64,000 nt of DNA. Origin: Carposina sasakii. Lineage: Eukaryota; Arthropoda; Insecta; Lepidoptera; Carposinidae. Positions 46,272-57,660 of this stretch are shown one piece after another (positions within the stretch are counted from its first letter, which is position 1; each line of letters opens with the position of its first letter). The translations under genes and the position numbers were made by a program. The stretch covers positions 4,402,001 through 4,466,000 of the forward strand of contig CP053156.1 of the NCBI GenBank assembly GCA_014607495.2. Reading direction: 5' to 3'. The notes under the pieces were generated by a model that was not told where the DNA came from, made no database searches, and worked only from the letters and a program-made list of their open reading frames with translations.

Positions 46272-46697
46272 AGATATATACTTATTGCAAAATACTTATC
46301 TTGTTTAGTTACGTTCGTAAAAAATTGCCTTCAAACACGCAGGGTACATCTTAAAAGAGATCAAAAATGCTAATATGGAAGTTGGCCTTTGTACAGCTAA
46401 TTAAAACTGGTGAAAAAAAACTGAAATGTTTAATTTATATGTAGGTACTCCTATATGTAAATGCACACAATGATCATTATTAATTTGTGGAACTACCGAA
46501 TAAAGCTAATTAAAACTTAACGAGGGCAATTAAGACTGGTAATGACCTTACACAGGGATGTACTTTGATCATACCTATAATAATTAATAAGCTTATAATG
46601 AGTCTGACGTTGGTTTCGAGATGGTAGTAGGGTAGTATTTCTTTGACATAACAGTGGTCGAGCGTTTAGTGTATGGATTGCGTCAACGATTAATTAT

Positions 46698-46959
46698 ACA
46701 GGGTGTAACAAAAAGGGTATGTTAAGCGAAAAGCTACGTAAATAGCCCATTGTAGAGAACCTATCCACAAAATTTGAGACTCGAAATGACACGTTTATTT
46801 TTCCTGATAGTATGGAGAATTTTTAAATATCTCCGGAATTTTCATACAATCTTGAAAAATAAACATGTGATTTCGAGTCTCAAATTTTGTGGATAGGTTC
46901 TCTACAGTGGGCTATTTACGTAGCTTTTCGCTTAACATACCCTTTTTGTTACACCCTGT
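46698..46959. mobile_element. Fold-back MITE family B, copy 2
   Basis: Length 262 bp with ends ACAGGGTGTAACAAAAAGGG and CCCTTTTTGTTACACCCTGT, nearly perfect inverted repeats that continue inward through AAATAGCCCA and GAGACTCGAAAT almost to the centre. Same length as copy 1, and better preserved. Confidence 0.9.
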
Positions 46960-47689
46960 ATAGGAGTCAGAGTCGAGTAAGAAATTTGAGTTCTCCCAGG
47001 AAAAGAGCTAAATAGCATGTCACAGATCCATCACCTATTTAGTCCTGTGTATTGTTCCAAACGTTGCTGTGGGGTCTCTTTCTTTTGGAAATTTAGTTCC
47101 CGTGTAGGTATGTTTAAATAATATTACCCCGTACCAACAAGGCGTCCTTTAACGTAAAGTTAGCTTTTATGAACATAGAATAATTATCAAGAAATTCGAC
47201 AAGTCCAATATTGGAGATATGACGTGGGTTGTATTGTTATACGAGTACACCCCGAGGTAACTATGCAAGGATATCAATTGAATTCCGTGGAGTGTATTCA
47301 AGTATCGAACACGATGCGAGACAGTAACTAAAATCGAAACGCGATACCAAAATGAGATACAAAGTGAACGAAAGCTGAGCTAAAAGCAAACGATGAATCG
47401 AATGCAAAACATATCGATATCCCGGAATGATGTCTATTTCTAGATATCGAATTGCACCCCATCAATTTCCTACTGCATTTCTATATTATATTTGCTAAGC
47501 TATGCATACGAGTATTATTGTTAAAGAATCTGTATCGGAATCTTAGTTATGAATATTGATTGCATTTGTTTATAAATATCTTACAAATCAATCAACAGTG
47601 CAGTGTAATTATATGATAATGTTATAATTATACAAGTGCACTAGACTTTTTCTTATAATTTATGTGAAAACTAAATACTTTTCAACGTT

Positions 47690-48330
47690 TGTTTTCATTC
47701 TAGCAACATAAACAATAAGAAGCTCTATCTGTGTACGTATGATCTAATAGGAATAGGCTTTCTATTTCTACACGAGAGGGGTCGGCAAGTGGTCTCACCA
47801 AACCGGTTGTCCCTTCATGCCGGCAGTCCTTTCTAGCAAGAGCAGAGCACGCAAGTGCATCGCACCTCAGCTGCGGGTCCCAAACGCATACCATTTATCA
47901 CAGCAGCAAATTCTCTCTGACATTATTCCTTATTCACAGCACAGTATGTTCCAAACACAGAAATAACACTCGAACAACGCCCGGAGCGGTACGTCCTTAC
48001 CGCACCGCTGCTTACGATCTACTGAATGCTGCTGCTGGCATAGAGAATCGTCTGTGCGTCGGAGAACTGAACCCAATGTGTGCACAGCCTAAATATGAGG
48101 CTAGAGGCAAAATGGAGCTTAATACTGAGCCGTACAAGGTTGAAACTGCGGTTGTTTTTGCGGGTGTTTACGATGTCTGCGGCGTGGATGGGCGAGCGTG
48201 GCTCGAGCTGCAGTGGAAAGTAGGTGCATTTCCCCTGGATGCTGCAGCGCTGAAATCGCGGTCATTGTCGCTAGCGTTTCGTGATTTAATAATGTGATAG
48301 CAGCGTGTAAGTCGGTCGGGTCGTACGGAG
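47690..48330 (-). promoter_or_regulatory. GC-richer block, candidate promoter and first exon
   Basis: This 640-bp block is clearly richer in G, C and CpG than its neighbours. On the minus strand Inr-like TCAGT sites at about 48070 and 48022 precede a perfect donor GGTGCG|GTAAGGAC (48001/48000). It could be the distal 5' UTR exon of the membrane-protein gene, about 36 kb upstream, which lacks its start. Alternatively the plus-strand frame 48076-48297 (73 residues, MCAQPKYEARGK...) could be coding. Neither is proven. Confidence 0.3.
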
Positions 48331-48515
48331 TCTATTGATTTTGTACCATTAAGTGCCCACCCTGTTCAAGACGATCTCGATTATGGTTAATAACTAGATA
48401 TATGTGACAGATACATAAAACATATATACCTACCCCATGGACGTAATGTTACTTTTATTGGAATAGAAGTAAACTTGTTAGCTATTTGCCACATTATGCG
48501 TAGAGTACCTACTTC

Positions 48516-48682
48516 CAGCGCCGGCCCGAAGTAAATTTTAGAATGGAGCGAGATCCAATTAGTGCGCCTCTCCTGTTTGCTCCTAATAATATATACCTTT
48601 ATCTTTACCATTTAGGCGCCTTCTAGGATTTGGCGCCTGGAGCGATTGCTTCGTTCGCCGTATGGGCGGGCTGGCCCTCCTA
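48516..48682. mobile_element. hAT-type MITE with exact 8-bp duplication (GCCGGCCC termini)
   Basis: Flanked exactly by CCTACTTC (48508-48515 and 48683-48690). The ends CAGCGCCGGCCCGAAG and GGGCGGGCTGGCCCTCCTA are imperfect inverted repeats of the kind seen in lepidopteran hAT MITEs. The interior has the repeated word GGCGCCT. Confidence 0.78.
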
Positions 48683-48690
48683 CCTACTTC

Positions 48691-50527
48691 ACCCTCTTAC
48701 CTGCACTTCAGTGCTATAGGCAAGTAGGTACTTACCTACACCATATTTACTTTATTAAAATCTCATTATACGTAAGTTAATTTCAATTTTTTTTATACAT
48801 ATCTAATTAATTACCCTCTTTGTAAACATGAATGTAATCTTCTAGAGTGCCAAATCAATAACAAAATACATACATAATATGTGGACATGCTTGTTAGTAG
48901 TTCCTATTAATACCTACCATACTTACATACTGCAAAAACGCCGAAAAAAATGTCGTATCAACTTACCTGCGAACAAAATTAACAATATTAATGAATGTAG
49001 AGTTCATTGACTATAGAAATGAAAGCTGTCTGCAGCAGCCTACCGGTTACACTGGTTTTAGAACTTACCCGTTTATCGTCAACCGATAATTTATGATCCA
49101 TTGATGGTTTTATTAGTTACGGTTCAACTTTTTAAAAAGGTAACGAGCAGTGGTCTGCGATCTAATGTCAAACTTAATAACAAAAAGTATAGTAGCTATA
49201 GCTATTACAGAGGCATATGCCACAAATAACCATCTTCTTTGTCTAAGTTAAAATATCAGGAATTCAAAATTGTTCTAAAATGCTCCTCATATGTAATGTT
49301 AATAATATGGATAGAGGTTTTTATAAAGTCAAAACACAGAAAAGTATAGCCGGGAGAACAATAAAATTATAAGTAGGTATGCGGGAATGCGGGCATAAAT
49401 TCGGGAACAATAGTTGGATTGAGAATAGACATACGTGTTTAAGATAGTTTTTAGCGAGAGATCTTTATGACAAAGTTTAGATCGTGTGTAGATTTTTTAA
49501 AAAATTAACACAATTCTAATAAGTAATCTAGCCACTCTATGAGCACGATGCTTCATGCTTTGTTACAACTACATTTTTAAAACGCAACGATAGTATTGGA
49601 TGAATAGCAAGTGTATATCTCAACAAAGAGTGAACCGAAGAACGCAATGTAGGTGTAACATGTTGCAGAGCGCAGGGTCGAGCAACCACACGAACGTTAC
49701 AAGATGGAAATGTTTTTGGAAAGCGACCTTTGCTTGCTTAGTACAATTACATTGAAAAGCTTGTCAAAATGCGGCAAAATGCGCTTGTCAAGAGAAACTC
49801 ATACTAGTAAATATAGCTGTACCACCGGTGTCCAGACCTAGGGCGCAGACTCTGGAGAGCGCAAGTATGGCCACTTGGCTAGACCAGATAGGACTAAATA
49901 AGGCGCAGAAAAGACTATTTACAGCACTGCGGGTTGAACCACACTTGGATTCTCAAGATAGCAAGGGACAGAAGACAGAAAAAAGCAATAGCGGGCTTGC
50001 AGGTTTGGTTCAACCTATCTCCAGTAGCGCTTTGATAGGAAGTAGATTCCAGTGCAGCCAGTTGACTTGAGAATTCCTTCACGTGACGACGTATCTGAAT
50101 ATGATAAATTAATCCTCTCACGCGCTAAATACTAGTAATTTCTGCATAAACAGATAACTGTGTACCTACTTTGTGACTGTGTAAATGTTTTTATAGATAA
50201 GCTCTTTATTAGCTTCCAGATCATACACGCGCGGCGCCATATGTACCTATGTATAATGTTTTATATATAGTAATGCAAACTATCCTATGGTACTTATATT
50301 TATTACACTAGGGATCTATTTAAACAAAAACTCCGTCCGCTTCTAGGTTTAAAAATAATGTTATTTCCATACTAGATATTTCAACTCCTTCAACATTATT
50401 TCGCATTAAAAGTAGCCTATGTAGGTATGTCTGTCCTCAAGCTCTAGAAGTCTATCTCTGTACCAAAATTAAACTGTAGCTTAGAGCTTAGACGTGATAG
50501 CGTAAGGTACATAGTTACTTTCGCATT
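48691..50527. other. Desert stretch with one unrecognised GC-richer piece
   Basis: Mostly AT-rich. At 49815-50095 a GC-richer piece is open on both strands (plus 49828-50070, minus 49915-50121, the latter RRHVKEFSSQLAALESTSYQ). It has no splice context or recognised domain and is probably repeat or pseudogene material. Confidence 0.4.
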
Positions 50528-50720
50528 CATCATCATCATCATCATCAGCCTATTGCAGTCTATTGCTGGACGTAGATCTTCCCCAGAGCACGCTACAAGG
50601 CTCGATTTCCCGTTTTTGCCATCCAGTCACTACCAGCCCTCTTCAAGTCATCGGTCCATCTGGCCAGAGTGCGTCTAACGCTACGCTTGCCGAGGCGCGG
50701 TCTCCATTCGAGAACCCGCT
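50528..50720 (-). mobile_element. RTE-type LINE, 3' end fragment, inverted, (CAT)n tail
   Basis: On the minus strand it reads VLEWRPRLGKRSVRRTLARW, then TDDLKRAGSDWMAKTGN, the C-terminal block of RTE-like LINEs, with a frameshift before the terminal VQQ. It ends in an (ATG)n run, the usual 3' tail. Truncated just upstream. Confidence 0.8.
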
Positions 50721-51490
50721 TACTTTAGCAATATAAAGTTTAAATAAATATAATTACCTACCTTAGGGTTTATCAGTGGAATTAAGCGGCATGAAACTAC
50801 AGATTTTTTGTTGCAGATTTTATCGAAACGCTTGATTTTTAGATTACCTTGGTACACACCCTATCTGATTATATCTAGATATTTCCATATGAGATAACGT
50901 TCCTTTTTGCGACTATCGCTAATGAAGTATGTAGGTACCTAAGTTTCTATCTGTTTTGGCACAATATCCTATCCAAGGTTGAGGATAATAGTCTCTGAAG
51001 GTTGAATTTCGATTTAAAACATATATGTAATACGAATTACGAATCCTTATATGTACATACATCCCAATTAGAAGGTACTACGATACTATTTTATTCCATT
51101 TAAACCGCATAAAATAGACACTGTGGTTTTTTTTAGATGAATATGATGGATCAGATCAGTTGTATAACCATCATCATCTTTCTGCACTTACCTTTCTTTC
51201 GAAACTCATATTGCGGATTTGACGTTTGTTACCGCCGGCTACCATGATATAATAATATCATAAAGCAGAACTGCAGAATCGTAGCCCTTTTGGAAGCAAG
51301 ATTTCGTCGCATTAAACAGTATAGAGCGGCATTTCTCTTTCACAATGGAAACTGTAGTGTTTTAGAATCATGGACCATGGTTACCTAGCAGTTCTGTGCA
51401 TCCCTAGTCGTCCCCTACGTCATCTGCACACAGTGACACCTCCCATGTATTTCTTCATTTGTTTCCACTATAAATAATGTCTTCCTTACC

Positions 51491-51708
51491 ATAGAGGAAT
51501 AAGGTGTGATAGAGTGCTAATGTCCTATTAACTGCATCGATGCCGAATGATACATTGATGTAGCTACTACATTACTAATATACCTACTGTAATGTACAGT
51601 AATGCAATCTCAGGGTCAAGGACTGAAACTCTGAGGTACCGGAAAGTCTCATGGTGCATCGACGCAGTTAGTAGGACATTAGCACTCTATGACATCTTAT
51701 TCCTCTAT
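51491..51708. mobile_element. Fold-back MITE family D, copy 1
   Basis: Ends ATAGAGGAATAAG and CTTATTCCTCTAT are perfect inverts; then AGAGTGCTAATGTCCTA/TAGGACATTAGCACTCT and GCATCGATGC-type words pair. The left arm is shortened relative to the right. Related to 62317-62586. Confidence 0.8.
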
Positions 51709-53580
51709 GTCCTTACGCATAGGTATATGCATCCACAGATGTCACTTTCGCACATTATACTAAGAAGCATCAAGAAGAAGGTTCAATTGGAAAAAAGGAT
51801 TTGATTGTCTGTTGATGGATTAATGGATGGATTATTTTTAATTTTCTTTGAAAATAATCGTAAGGGGTAGGTACCTAGGAATTTAAAATCTTTTTAACCT
51901 TTATCACACATTATTACACATACTCTATATTAACTGAGTTGTTAATTAAATCATGTACACGAGTAAACTGTCAGCACGACCGTCGACCGTGAGCTAGTCA
52001 TACGTGAAGAGACACTTTTTAGATTTTGGAATTGTGCCAAAATTCCTCAAATTATTCTGCATGGATAATTTTTATAGAAAACAGTCAATAAGTAGCAGTT
52101 TACATAGCGTTATTTTAAACTTCTTTTTGAGTCAAAAGTGTCATAAACAGTTGCCAAATTAAATGCATGTAGGTATCTAACTGGAAAAATGGAACTACTT
52201 TTGTGGTGTCGGTAGATATGGACGAGAACTAGGTTTCTTTTGTTTTCGATGATTCTTTGGAAAATATCGTATGGTTTAACATTTTATTTATATGACGAAA
52301 GGCATGAAAGAACCTCGCACATAGGTAACATACGTCCCTTTTTAATAATGTAAGTATCTATTTACAAAAGCATTATGATTAAAAACACGGAGCTATTATA
52401 AGTCATGGACTATAAACACATAGTTTTGCATAAATATTAGAAAAAATAGGTTAACTATTCTATCGAGGTTAATGAGATATTTTGGGTTAATAATCCTATT
52501 TGAACGTGTAATAAAAGTTCATAAAAGATGTAATAATTTTATCCATAGCTACTAATAGGAAACAATGTAAGAAAATAATTTTCTATATTGTCCTAAAGCA
52601 ACATACCTACTAGCATTGTTATTAGTTTTCAATATAGAGGTTCAGTGGTATTTTATTAATGATAATTTAATTGACATGTTGACCCGTGGTGCTCTGCCTA
52701 CCCCGTAAGGGATAAAGGCGTGATTATATTTATGATTATATATGTATATGTAATTGATATCTCAGAATTTACCATGAGATCATAAATAAATAGGAGTAAT
52801 AATAAATGTTTGTCCGATTCTGTTAGGAATTTTCATTCAAAGAGTCCTAATCCAATTATATTACTCCTCATGGTCATTCAATACAATACAATATAGAGTG
52901 TGTCTGGGGTACATAGATAGATAGGGCAAAATAAATATAGGATCAGATTTGAAATAAATTATTACTTCAGAATAAAAGTTTTTTTTTGTGAACTGAATTC
53001 CGCGAATACAGACGTGCTATTTTGAAACTCTCTGCAGAAATAGGGACGCTTACGGTTTTTTTATTTGTATTTATATCAAAAGATCATTGAATAAAAGAAA
53101 CATTTGTTAAAGAAAAACTTCGCTAGCATGGAAACTTTCCGGGATATAACGATTTCAAAATCACAATTTTAGACTTGCAAAAAAACGATGCATACAAACA
53201 GCTACCACTTTATGACGTCACTCTTTCAGTAACATGTATGCGCGTAAAAGAACTTTGGTCTGCAGCTATTTTAAATAAGTGTTGCGTTTATAAATATGGT
53301 CACAAAGCAAAAGTTCCTGTAAATGATGCAGGTGGACATATGATGTTTTAATTTTCAACTAATTTCACAATTGAAAAATGGACTTGCCCACTTAACTTTG
53401 AAGGCCCTCATTTGGACCATAGAATACCAAATCCCTGATTTGCACACTTATTCAAATTGTAATTTTACAGATAGGTAGATGATTTATTCTGATAAGCATA
53501 AAATGTAATTAAAATTCAACCATACTAAACATCCCTATTATTTTGGATTTTCAATAATTATTTTTAAGTCTTACTTTTAT
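51709..53580. other. Desert stretch, no gene seen
   Basis: AT-rich non-coding sequence. At 52688-52727 a CTCTGCCTACCCCGTAAGGG piece, seen inverted near 57505-57540, is the tail of a lepidopteran SINE-like repeat. Confidence 0.45.
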
Positions 53581-54179
53581 ACAGGGTGTTTTTTCGTCGT
53601 CACCCTTAACGAAGGGTACGTACTTACTCTATAGGGTAAAGGCGGGATAGATGCCCCGGTAGGATAGATGCCTCATTTTCAAAAAACCTAACTTCCCAAA
53701 CTCGCAACTAAGAAACAATAGTATAACTAAAAGCCGCAGTCACCCCGCACTTCAGTTAGCCACGGGCCGTCGTAGCGTGAGGACGCGTTTCATTCGTGTG
53801 TGAATTCATCTCCGCGGCGAACTTTACAAACACGTCAAAGTTTTAAAGGTTAGTATTTGCTGTTGTATAACTTTATAATTAGTTATTAATTCTGTTATAT
53901 TTTTTATTACGTCAATATACTGATTCATCAAGTATGCATCTAGATGGAAAAGGTTGCTCATTTGTTTTTTATTTATTAAAAAAAATACTTGGGCATCTAT
54001 CCCTATCAAAAAGGATAGTTGCCCTGATTTTTCGAGGTATAGGTGCCCCTTGGGGCATCTATCCTTCCGTACACCATGTATATGTGAGGTTTCAGTGTAG
54101 ATATATTTTGAACATATTCTGTGTTCTGTTATATTTTGTGTTGACGTATATTTATATTTTTACTGGTTGTAGCAGAATC

Positions 54180-54375
54180 ATGCCACGAAAGTATAAAAGA
54201 AAGGAAGGAGTGCGAGCTCGAGTATGTTCTTGGACTTCAGAACAATTGCAGTCGGCTTTTGAGGAAATGGACAGAAATACCATGGGGATAAACGAAATAT
54301 CCCGACAGTTTGGAATTCCATCAAGAACATTGCGAAGACGTTATGCTGCTAAAAATACAACGAAGCAAACACTAG
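54180..54375 (+). CDS. Pogo transposase exon 1, Psq-like HTH
   Basis: Starts MPRKYKRKEGVRARVCSWTS, then an HTH with MGINEISRQFGIPSRTLRRR, the DNA-binding domain that reads the transposon ends. The frame is open upstream to 53934, but the usual MPRKYKRK start is chosen because the upstream peptide has no family resemblance. It ends CTAG|GTATTG with one base over; the acceptor TTTTTTGTAG is at 54500, intron 54376-54500. Confidence 0.82.
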
Positions 54376-54500
54376 GTATTGTATTAAGGGTCATCTTATA
54401 CAAGATATTACATTTTTAGGGTTCCGAACCTCACTTTGATTTTAAAATAATTGCTGTACATTTCTAATAGATTTATGAACGTAGATATTATTTTTTGTAG

Positions 54501-55986
54501 GAAAACATCCTTGCTTGGATTTTGACAACGAAGAAAGGCTAGTAAAGCACATTCTAAAGCTTGGGGATGCAGGATTTCCCCAAATAGACAATCCATTCGT
54601 ATGTTAGCTTATCAATTTGCTGAAAAGCTAAAGCTGAAACATAATTTTGACCACGAAAACGAAATGGCTGGAGCTGCATGGTTCAAAAGTTTTATTGAAC
54701 GAAATCCAAAACTGTCTTTTAGACAAGCTGAAGGCTTATCTGTGGCTAGAGCCAAGGGTTTGAGTAGAGAAGAAGTATATAACTTCTATGACCTTTTGGT
54801 CAAAGTCTTAACCGAAAATGATTTGTTGGATAAACCGGAAAGATTATACAATATGGATGAATCCGGCATTCAATTGAATAATAAACCCGGAAAAGTTATA
54901 GCGAAAAAAGGTGCCAAAGTCGTCAATTCAGTCACATCTGCCGAGAAAGGTGAAACAATGACAATCATTGGCTGTTGCAATGCCATTGGTAATTTTCTTC
55001 CACCAGTTCTTATGATAAAAGGTGTAAATAAGAAACCAGAATTCGAAGAGGGACTTCCAATGGGCTCAAAAGTATATATGAACAAAAAATCTGCGTATAT
55101 AAATGCTGTGCTTTTCTATAAATGGCTAACAGAACATTTCATACCTCTGAAGCCGCATGGTAAAGTTCTGCTTATTTTAGACGGCCACTCATCACACTCA
55201 ACTGCACCAGATATGCTGCAGACTGCTGCAGATAATGACATAATTTTATTGTGTTTACCAAGTCACACAACTTCAGCTTTACAGCCATTAGATAGAGCAG
55301 TATTTGGGCCACTTAAAACTTATTTTAATCAAGAAACTAATCAATTTATGCGCCTTAATCCAAATAAAAAGATCAGCCGTCACAACGCAGGAAAGCTTAT
55401 ACGCAACGCTTGGATTCGCGCTGCCACACCTGCAAATGCTCTGGCTGGCTTTAGAGGTAGCGGTATTTATCCAGTTGACCGAAATGCTTTGCCAGATACT
55501 ACATTTCTGATATCAGACACTGCACTGAATAGCGAAAATCCTGGTACATCCCGTGCACCTCATCAAGTTGATCGAACGTCAACAACCCAGGCTCAAACGC
55601 CAGAGTTTGTCAATGCCTCGGAAAGTATTGTATTCCGTGAACCTGTTGAACAAAGGCCAGAAACCTCTTTACCTCAGACTTCTGCTTCTTTAGTTTGTGA
55701 AATAGAGCTGGATAATCAGGAAAATATTTCCTCTCCACCAAATCTGACGCAGATTCAAATCGACAGAGAATCTACTAGCATCTTGATGGATTCGGAAATT
55801 TTAGAAGGTATTAGTAATTTTGACATTGGTGATTCTACAATTGCAGATATTTTAGGCAGTAATATAGAACCAGAAACACCATCGAAAATTTTAATAGAAG
55901 TATCACCTATACCAAAAATTCCCTTGACCATGTCTAAGAGGTGGAAACAGTCCGCAGATATTTTGAACTCAAAAAAAAAAAATTAA
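54501..55986 (+). pseudogene. Pogo transposase exon 2, DDE_1 catalytic core, frameshifted
   Basis: Read from the acceptor, KHPCLDFDNEERLVKHILKL runs to GDAGF, where about one base is missing near 54576; the family continuation SPNRQSIRMLAYQFAEKLKL is in the next frame. From 54601 the frame is open for 461 residues with the DDE_1 core: catalytic Asp in NMDESG (about 86), LILDGHSSH (194) and QPLDRAVFGPLK (231), a DD36D spacing. The acidic and Ser/Thr-rich tail ends in an A-run at 55970-55983, where slippage brings in a stop. All three catalytic Asp are kept. The breaks make translation of a full protein unlikely. Confidence 0.88.
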
Positions 55987-56102
55987 ACAAAAGAAGGATG
56001 TGGCTGAAAGGAAAGAAAAACAAATAGAAACTACCAAAGAAAAATGAGTACTTAAGAAAACAAAGAAACAAACCAGCAACAAAGAGCGACAACAAAAAAA
56101 AA

Positions 56103-56486
56103 CAACAGCATTATTTTAGTGATAGCGATGATGTTTACCTAGCTGATTTATGTGATAAAGAAAATGATTATTTAAAAGTTAACCAGGGACGCGAACAGCG
56201 AAAACGGCGAATTATTTACAGTTCAAGCAGTGAAGATGAAGACTATTCACCGCAATATAAAATTAAGGGAAAGAAAACTAAAGGTTTGCCGGTAAAGAGC
56301 ACTAAGATAGATGGACAGGATAAGCTTAAGGATAACTGTACAGAATGTTTTGAAAACTATAAAAGAACGAAATCTACATCAGATTGGATTCAATGTATAA
56401 TGTGCCAGAATTGGCTACATGAAACCTGTACAATTTTCAAAAATTATTGCTCAAAATGTGGAAAACTGAAACTGAACTGCGGCTAA
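56103..56486 (+). pseudogene. Pogo transposase C-terminal PHD-like finger, out of frame
   Basis: In a third frame, open from about 56103, QQHYFSDSDDVYLADLCDKE leads through an acidic/basic linker to a zinc-finger block: CTECF, then WIQCIMCQNWLHETC and NYCSKCGKL, ending at a stop at 56484-56486. The Cys/His pattern (C-x2-C ... C-x2-C-x4-H-x2-C ... C-x2-C) is PHD-like, as known in some insect pogo relatives. It is cut off from the core by the A-run at 55970-55983, a TGA near 56046 and the A-run near 56094. Confidence 0.78.
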
Positions 56487-57484
56487 GAATCATTTAAGTA
56501 GGATTACAAAATGATAATCTTTATTGTGTTATCTTAGTTTTTAAAAAAGAATTACTTTTATGATTATGCATGTTGGAAGATTATATTGTTGTTTTGATTT
56601 TTTTAAACTTAATAATTAATATTTTATACCAACTAAGTATTTAGAATTCCAATGTTGTTCAAAAAATATTTTTAGAATTTCATTGTTATTATTTTATTTG
56701 ATCTCATTTGATAATTCTATTCTAACGATAACAATTAAAAGATTTAAGAATCTGCAAAATGCTTTTTATTATTATGACCGTGTTTCTAGGAGACAATTTC
56801 TATTTTAGGAGTAGCCTTCTACTGCTAAAACACCAATTGTCCTTAAAACATAATTAAATTTGGTTGATTTTTTAGTTTATACAGTATGAAGGGCTTCTAT
56901 CCCGCGCCGCAGGCATCTATTCTTCATAGTATTTTCAAGGTGGGGCAACTATCCATACCGATAGGCATCTATCCTCAACAAAGGAGTTCTATAAAAAGCT
57001 AAAATCTGCAAAATCTGGAACTAATAGGTTCAAAAAAACAAATCACAGTTAAACATAAAGGATTGAAGTAGATAAATTCATAGACATTATTTATATAAAA
57101 CTAATATTTTCAAAATTAGGAGGATATTTTAAAAAGTGAGGCATCTATACCGCCTTTACCCTACATCAAAAGTAAGTTTATGGCAAAAAAAATGCTGGGA
57201 AACGATGAATTTTTGAAAAAATTTCTTGATCGGGCAAAATTTATAGAGTCCAGTATTTATGCTAGTTTTTTCATAGACAGATATTAATTATTTCTCTTGA
57301 AAAAATCTTGCTACGCGCGATTATGTGCATGTATGCAGAAAAACGCAGTCTATTTACTCAACTTTGGACCCTAATATCTTTGGAACCAGACACTTCCCAG
57401 GTATGCTTTCATGGAGAAAAATGATCGTGATGATGAGGACATTCCGTAGTTTTCGGGAACGTTGACGACCAAAAATCATCCTGT

Positions 57485-57660
57485 ATACATACTTTGAAAT
57501 CACGCCTCTTTCCCGGAGGGGTAGGCAGAGATCACTTACTTTTAGATTTACAAAATAATAATCATACAGAATACACAGTGTTTTATTATTTATGAATTAA
57601 AAAGGTTGAAAAGTAAATAAATAGTGCATTCCTTAAATAAAGTGGCCAAATCTAATCATA
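57485..57660. other. Repeat debris between MITE and LINE
   Basis: The piece CACGCCTCTTTCCCGGAGGG at about 57507-57526 is the inverted counterpart of 52688-52727, a SINE-like tail. The rest is AT-rich. Confidence 0.45.

Larger units (their letters stand above)
53634..57161 (+). mobile_element. Pogo-type DNA transposon, nearly complete
   Basis: Length 3528 bp. Terminal inverted repeats GGGTAAAGGCGGGATAGATG (left) and CATCTATACCGCCTTTACCC (right) differ at one position. TA borders both ends (53632-53633, 57162-57163), the duplication of Tc1/mariner/pogo elements. The interior encodes, with one 125-bp intron and frameshifts, an HTH, a DDD transposase core and a C-terminal cysteine-rich finger. 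About eight copies of a GGCATCTATCC motif lie in the two terminal regions. Intact ends suggest that an active transposase elsewhere could still move it. Confidence 0.92.
53581..57484 (-). mobile_element. MITE family A, copy 4, split by the pogo element
   Basis: The left part 53581-53633 begins ACAGGGTGTTTTTTCGTCGTC and the right part 57164-57484 ends GACGACCAAAAATCATCCTGT. Rejoined across the insertion, the two parts cover the same length and order as copy 1 in inverted orientation. The insertion point is TA. Confidence 0.85.

Noticed and set aside
45980..46308. Two plus-strand open frames of 62 and 97 residues
   Set aside because: They lie entirely in an inverted SINE copy; the stretch resembling RDRDRTHAF is the B-box region read on the wrong strand.
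53934..54179. Upstream extension of the pogo transposase frame
   Set aside because: The frame is open, but the peptide has no family resemblance and the MPRKYKRK start is the usual one for such transposases.
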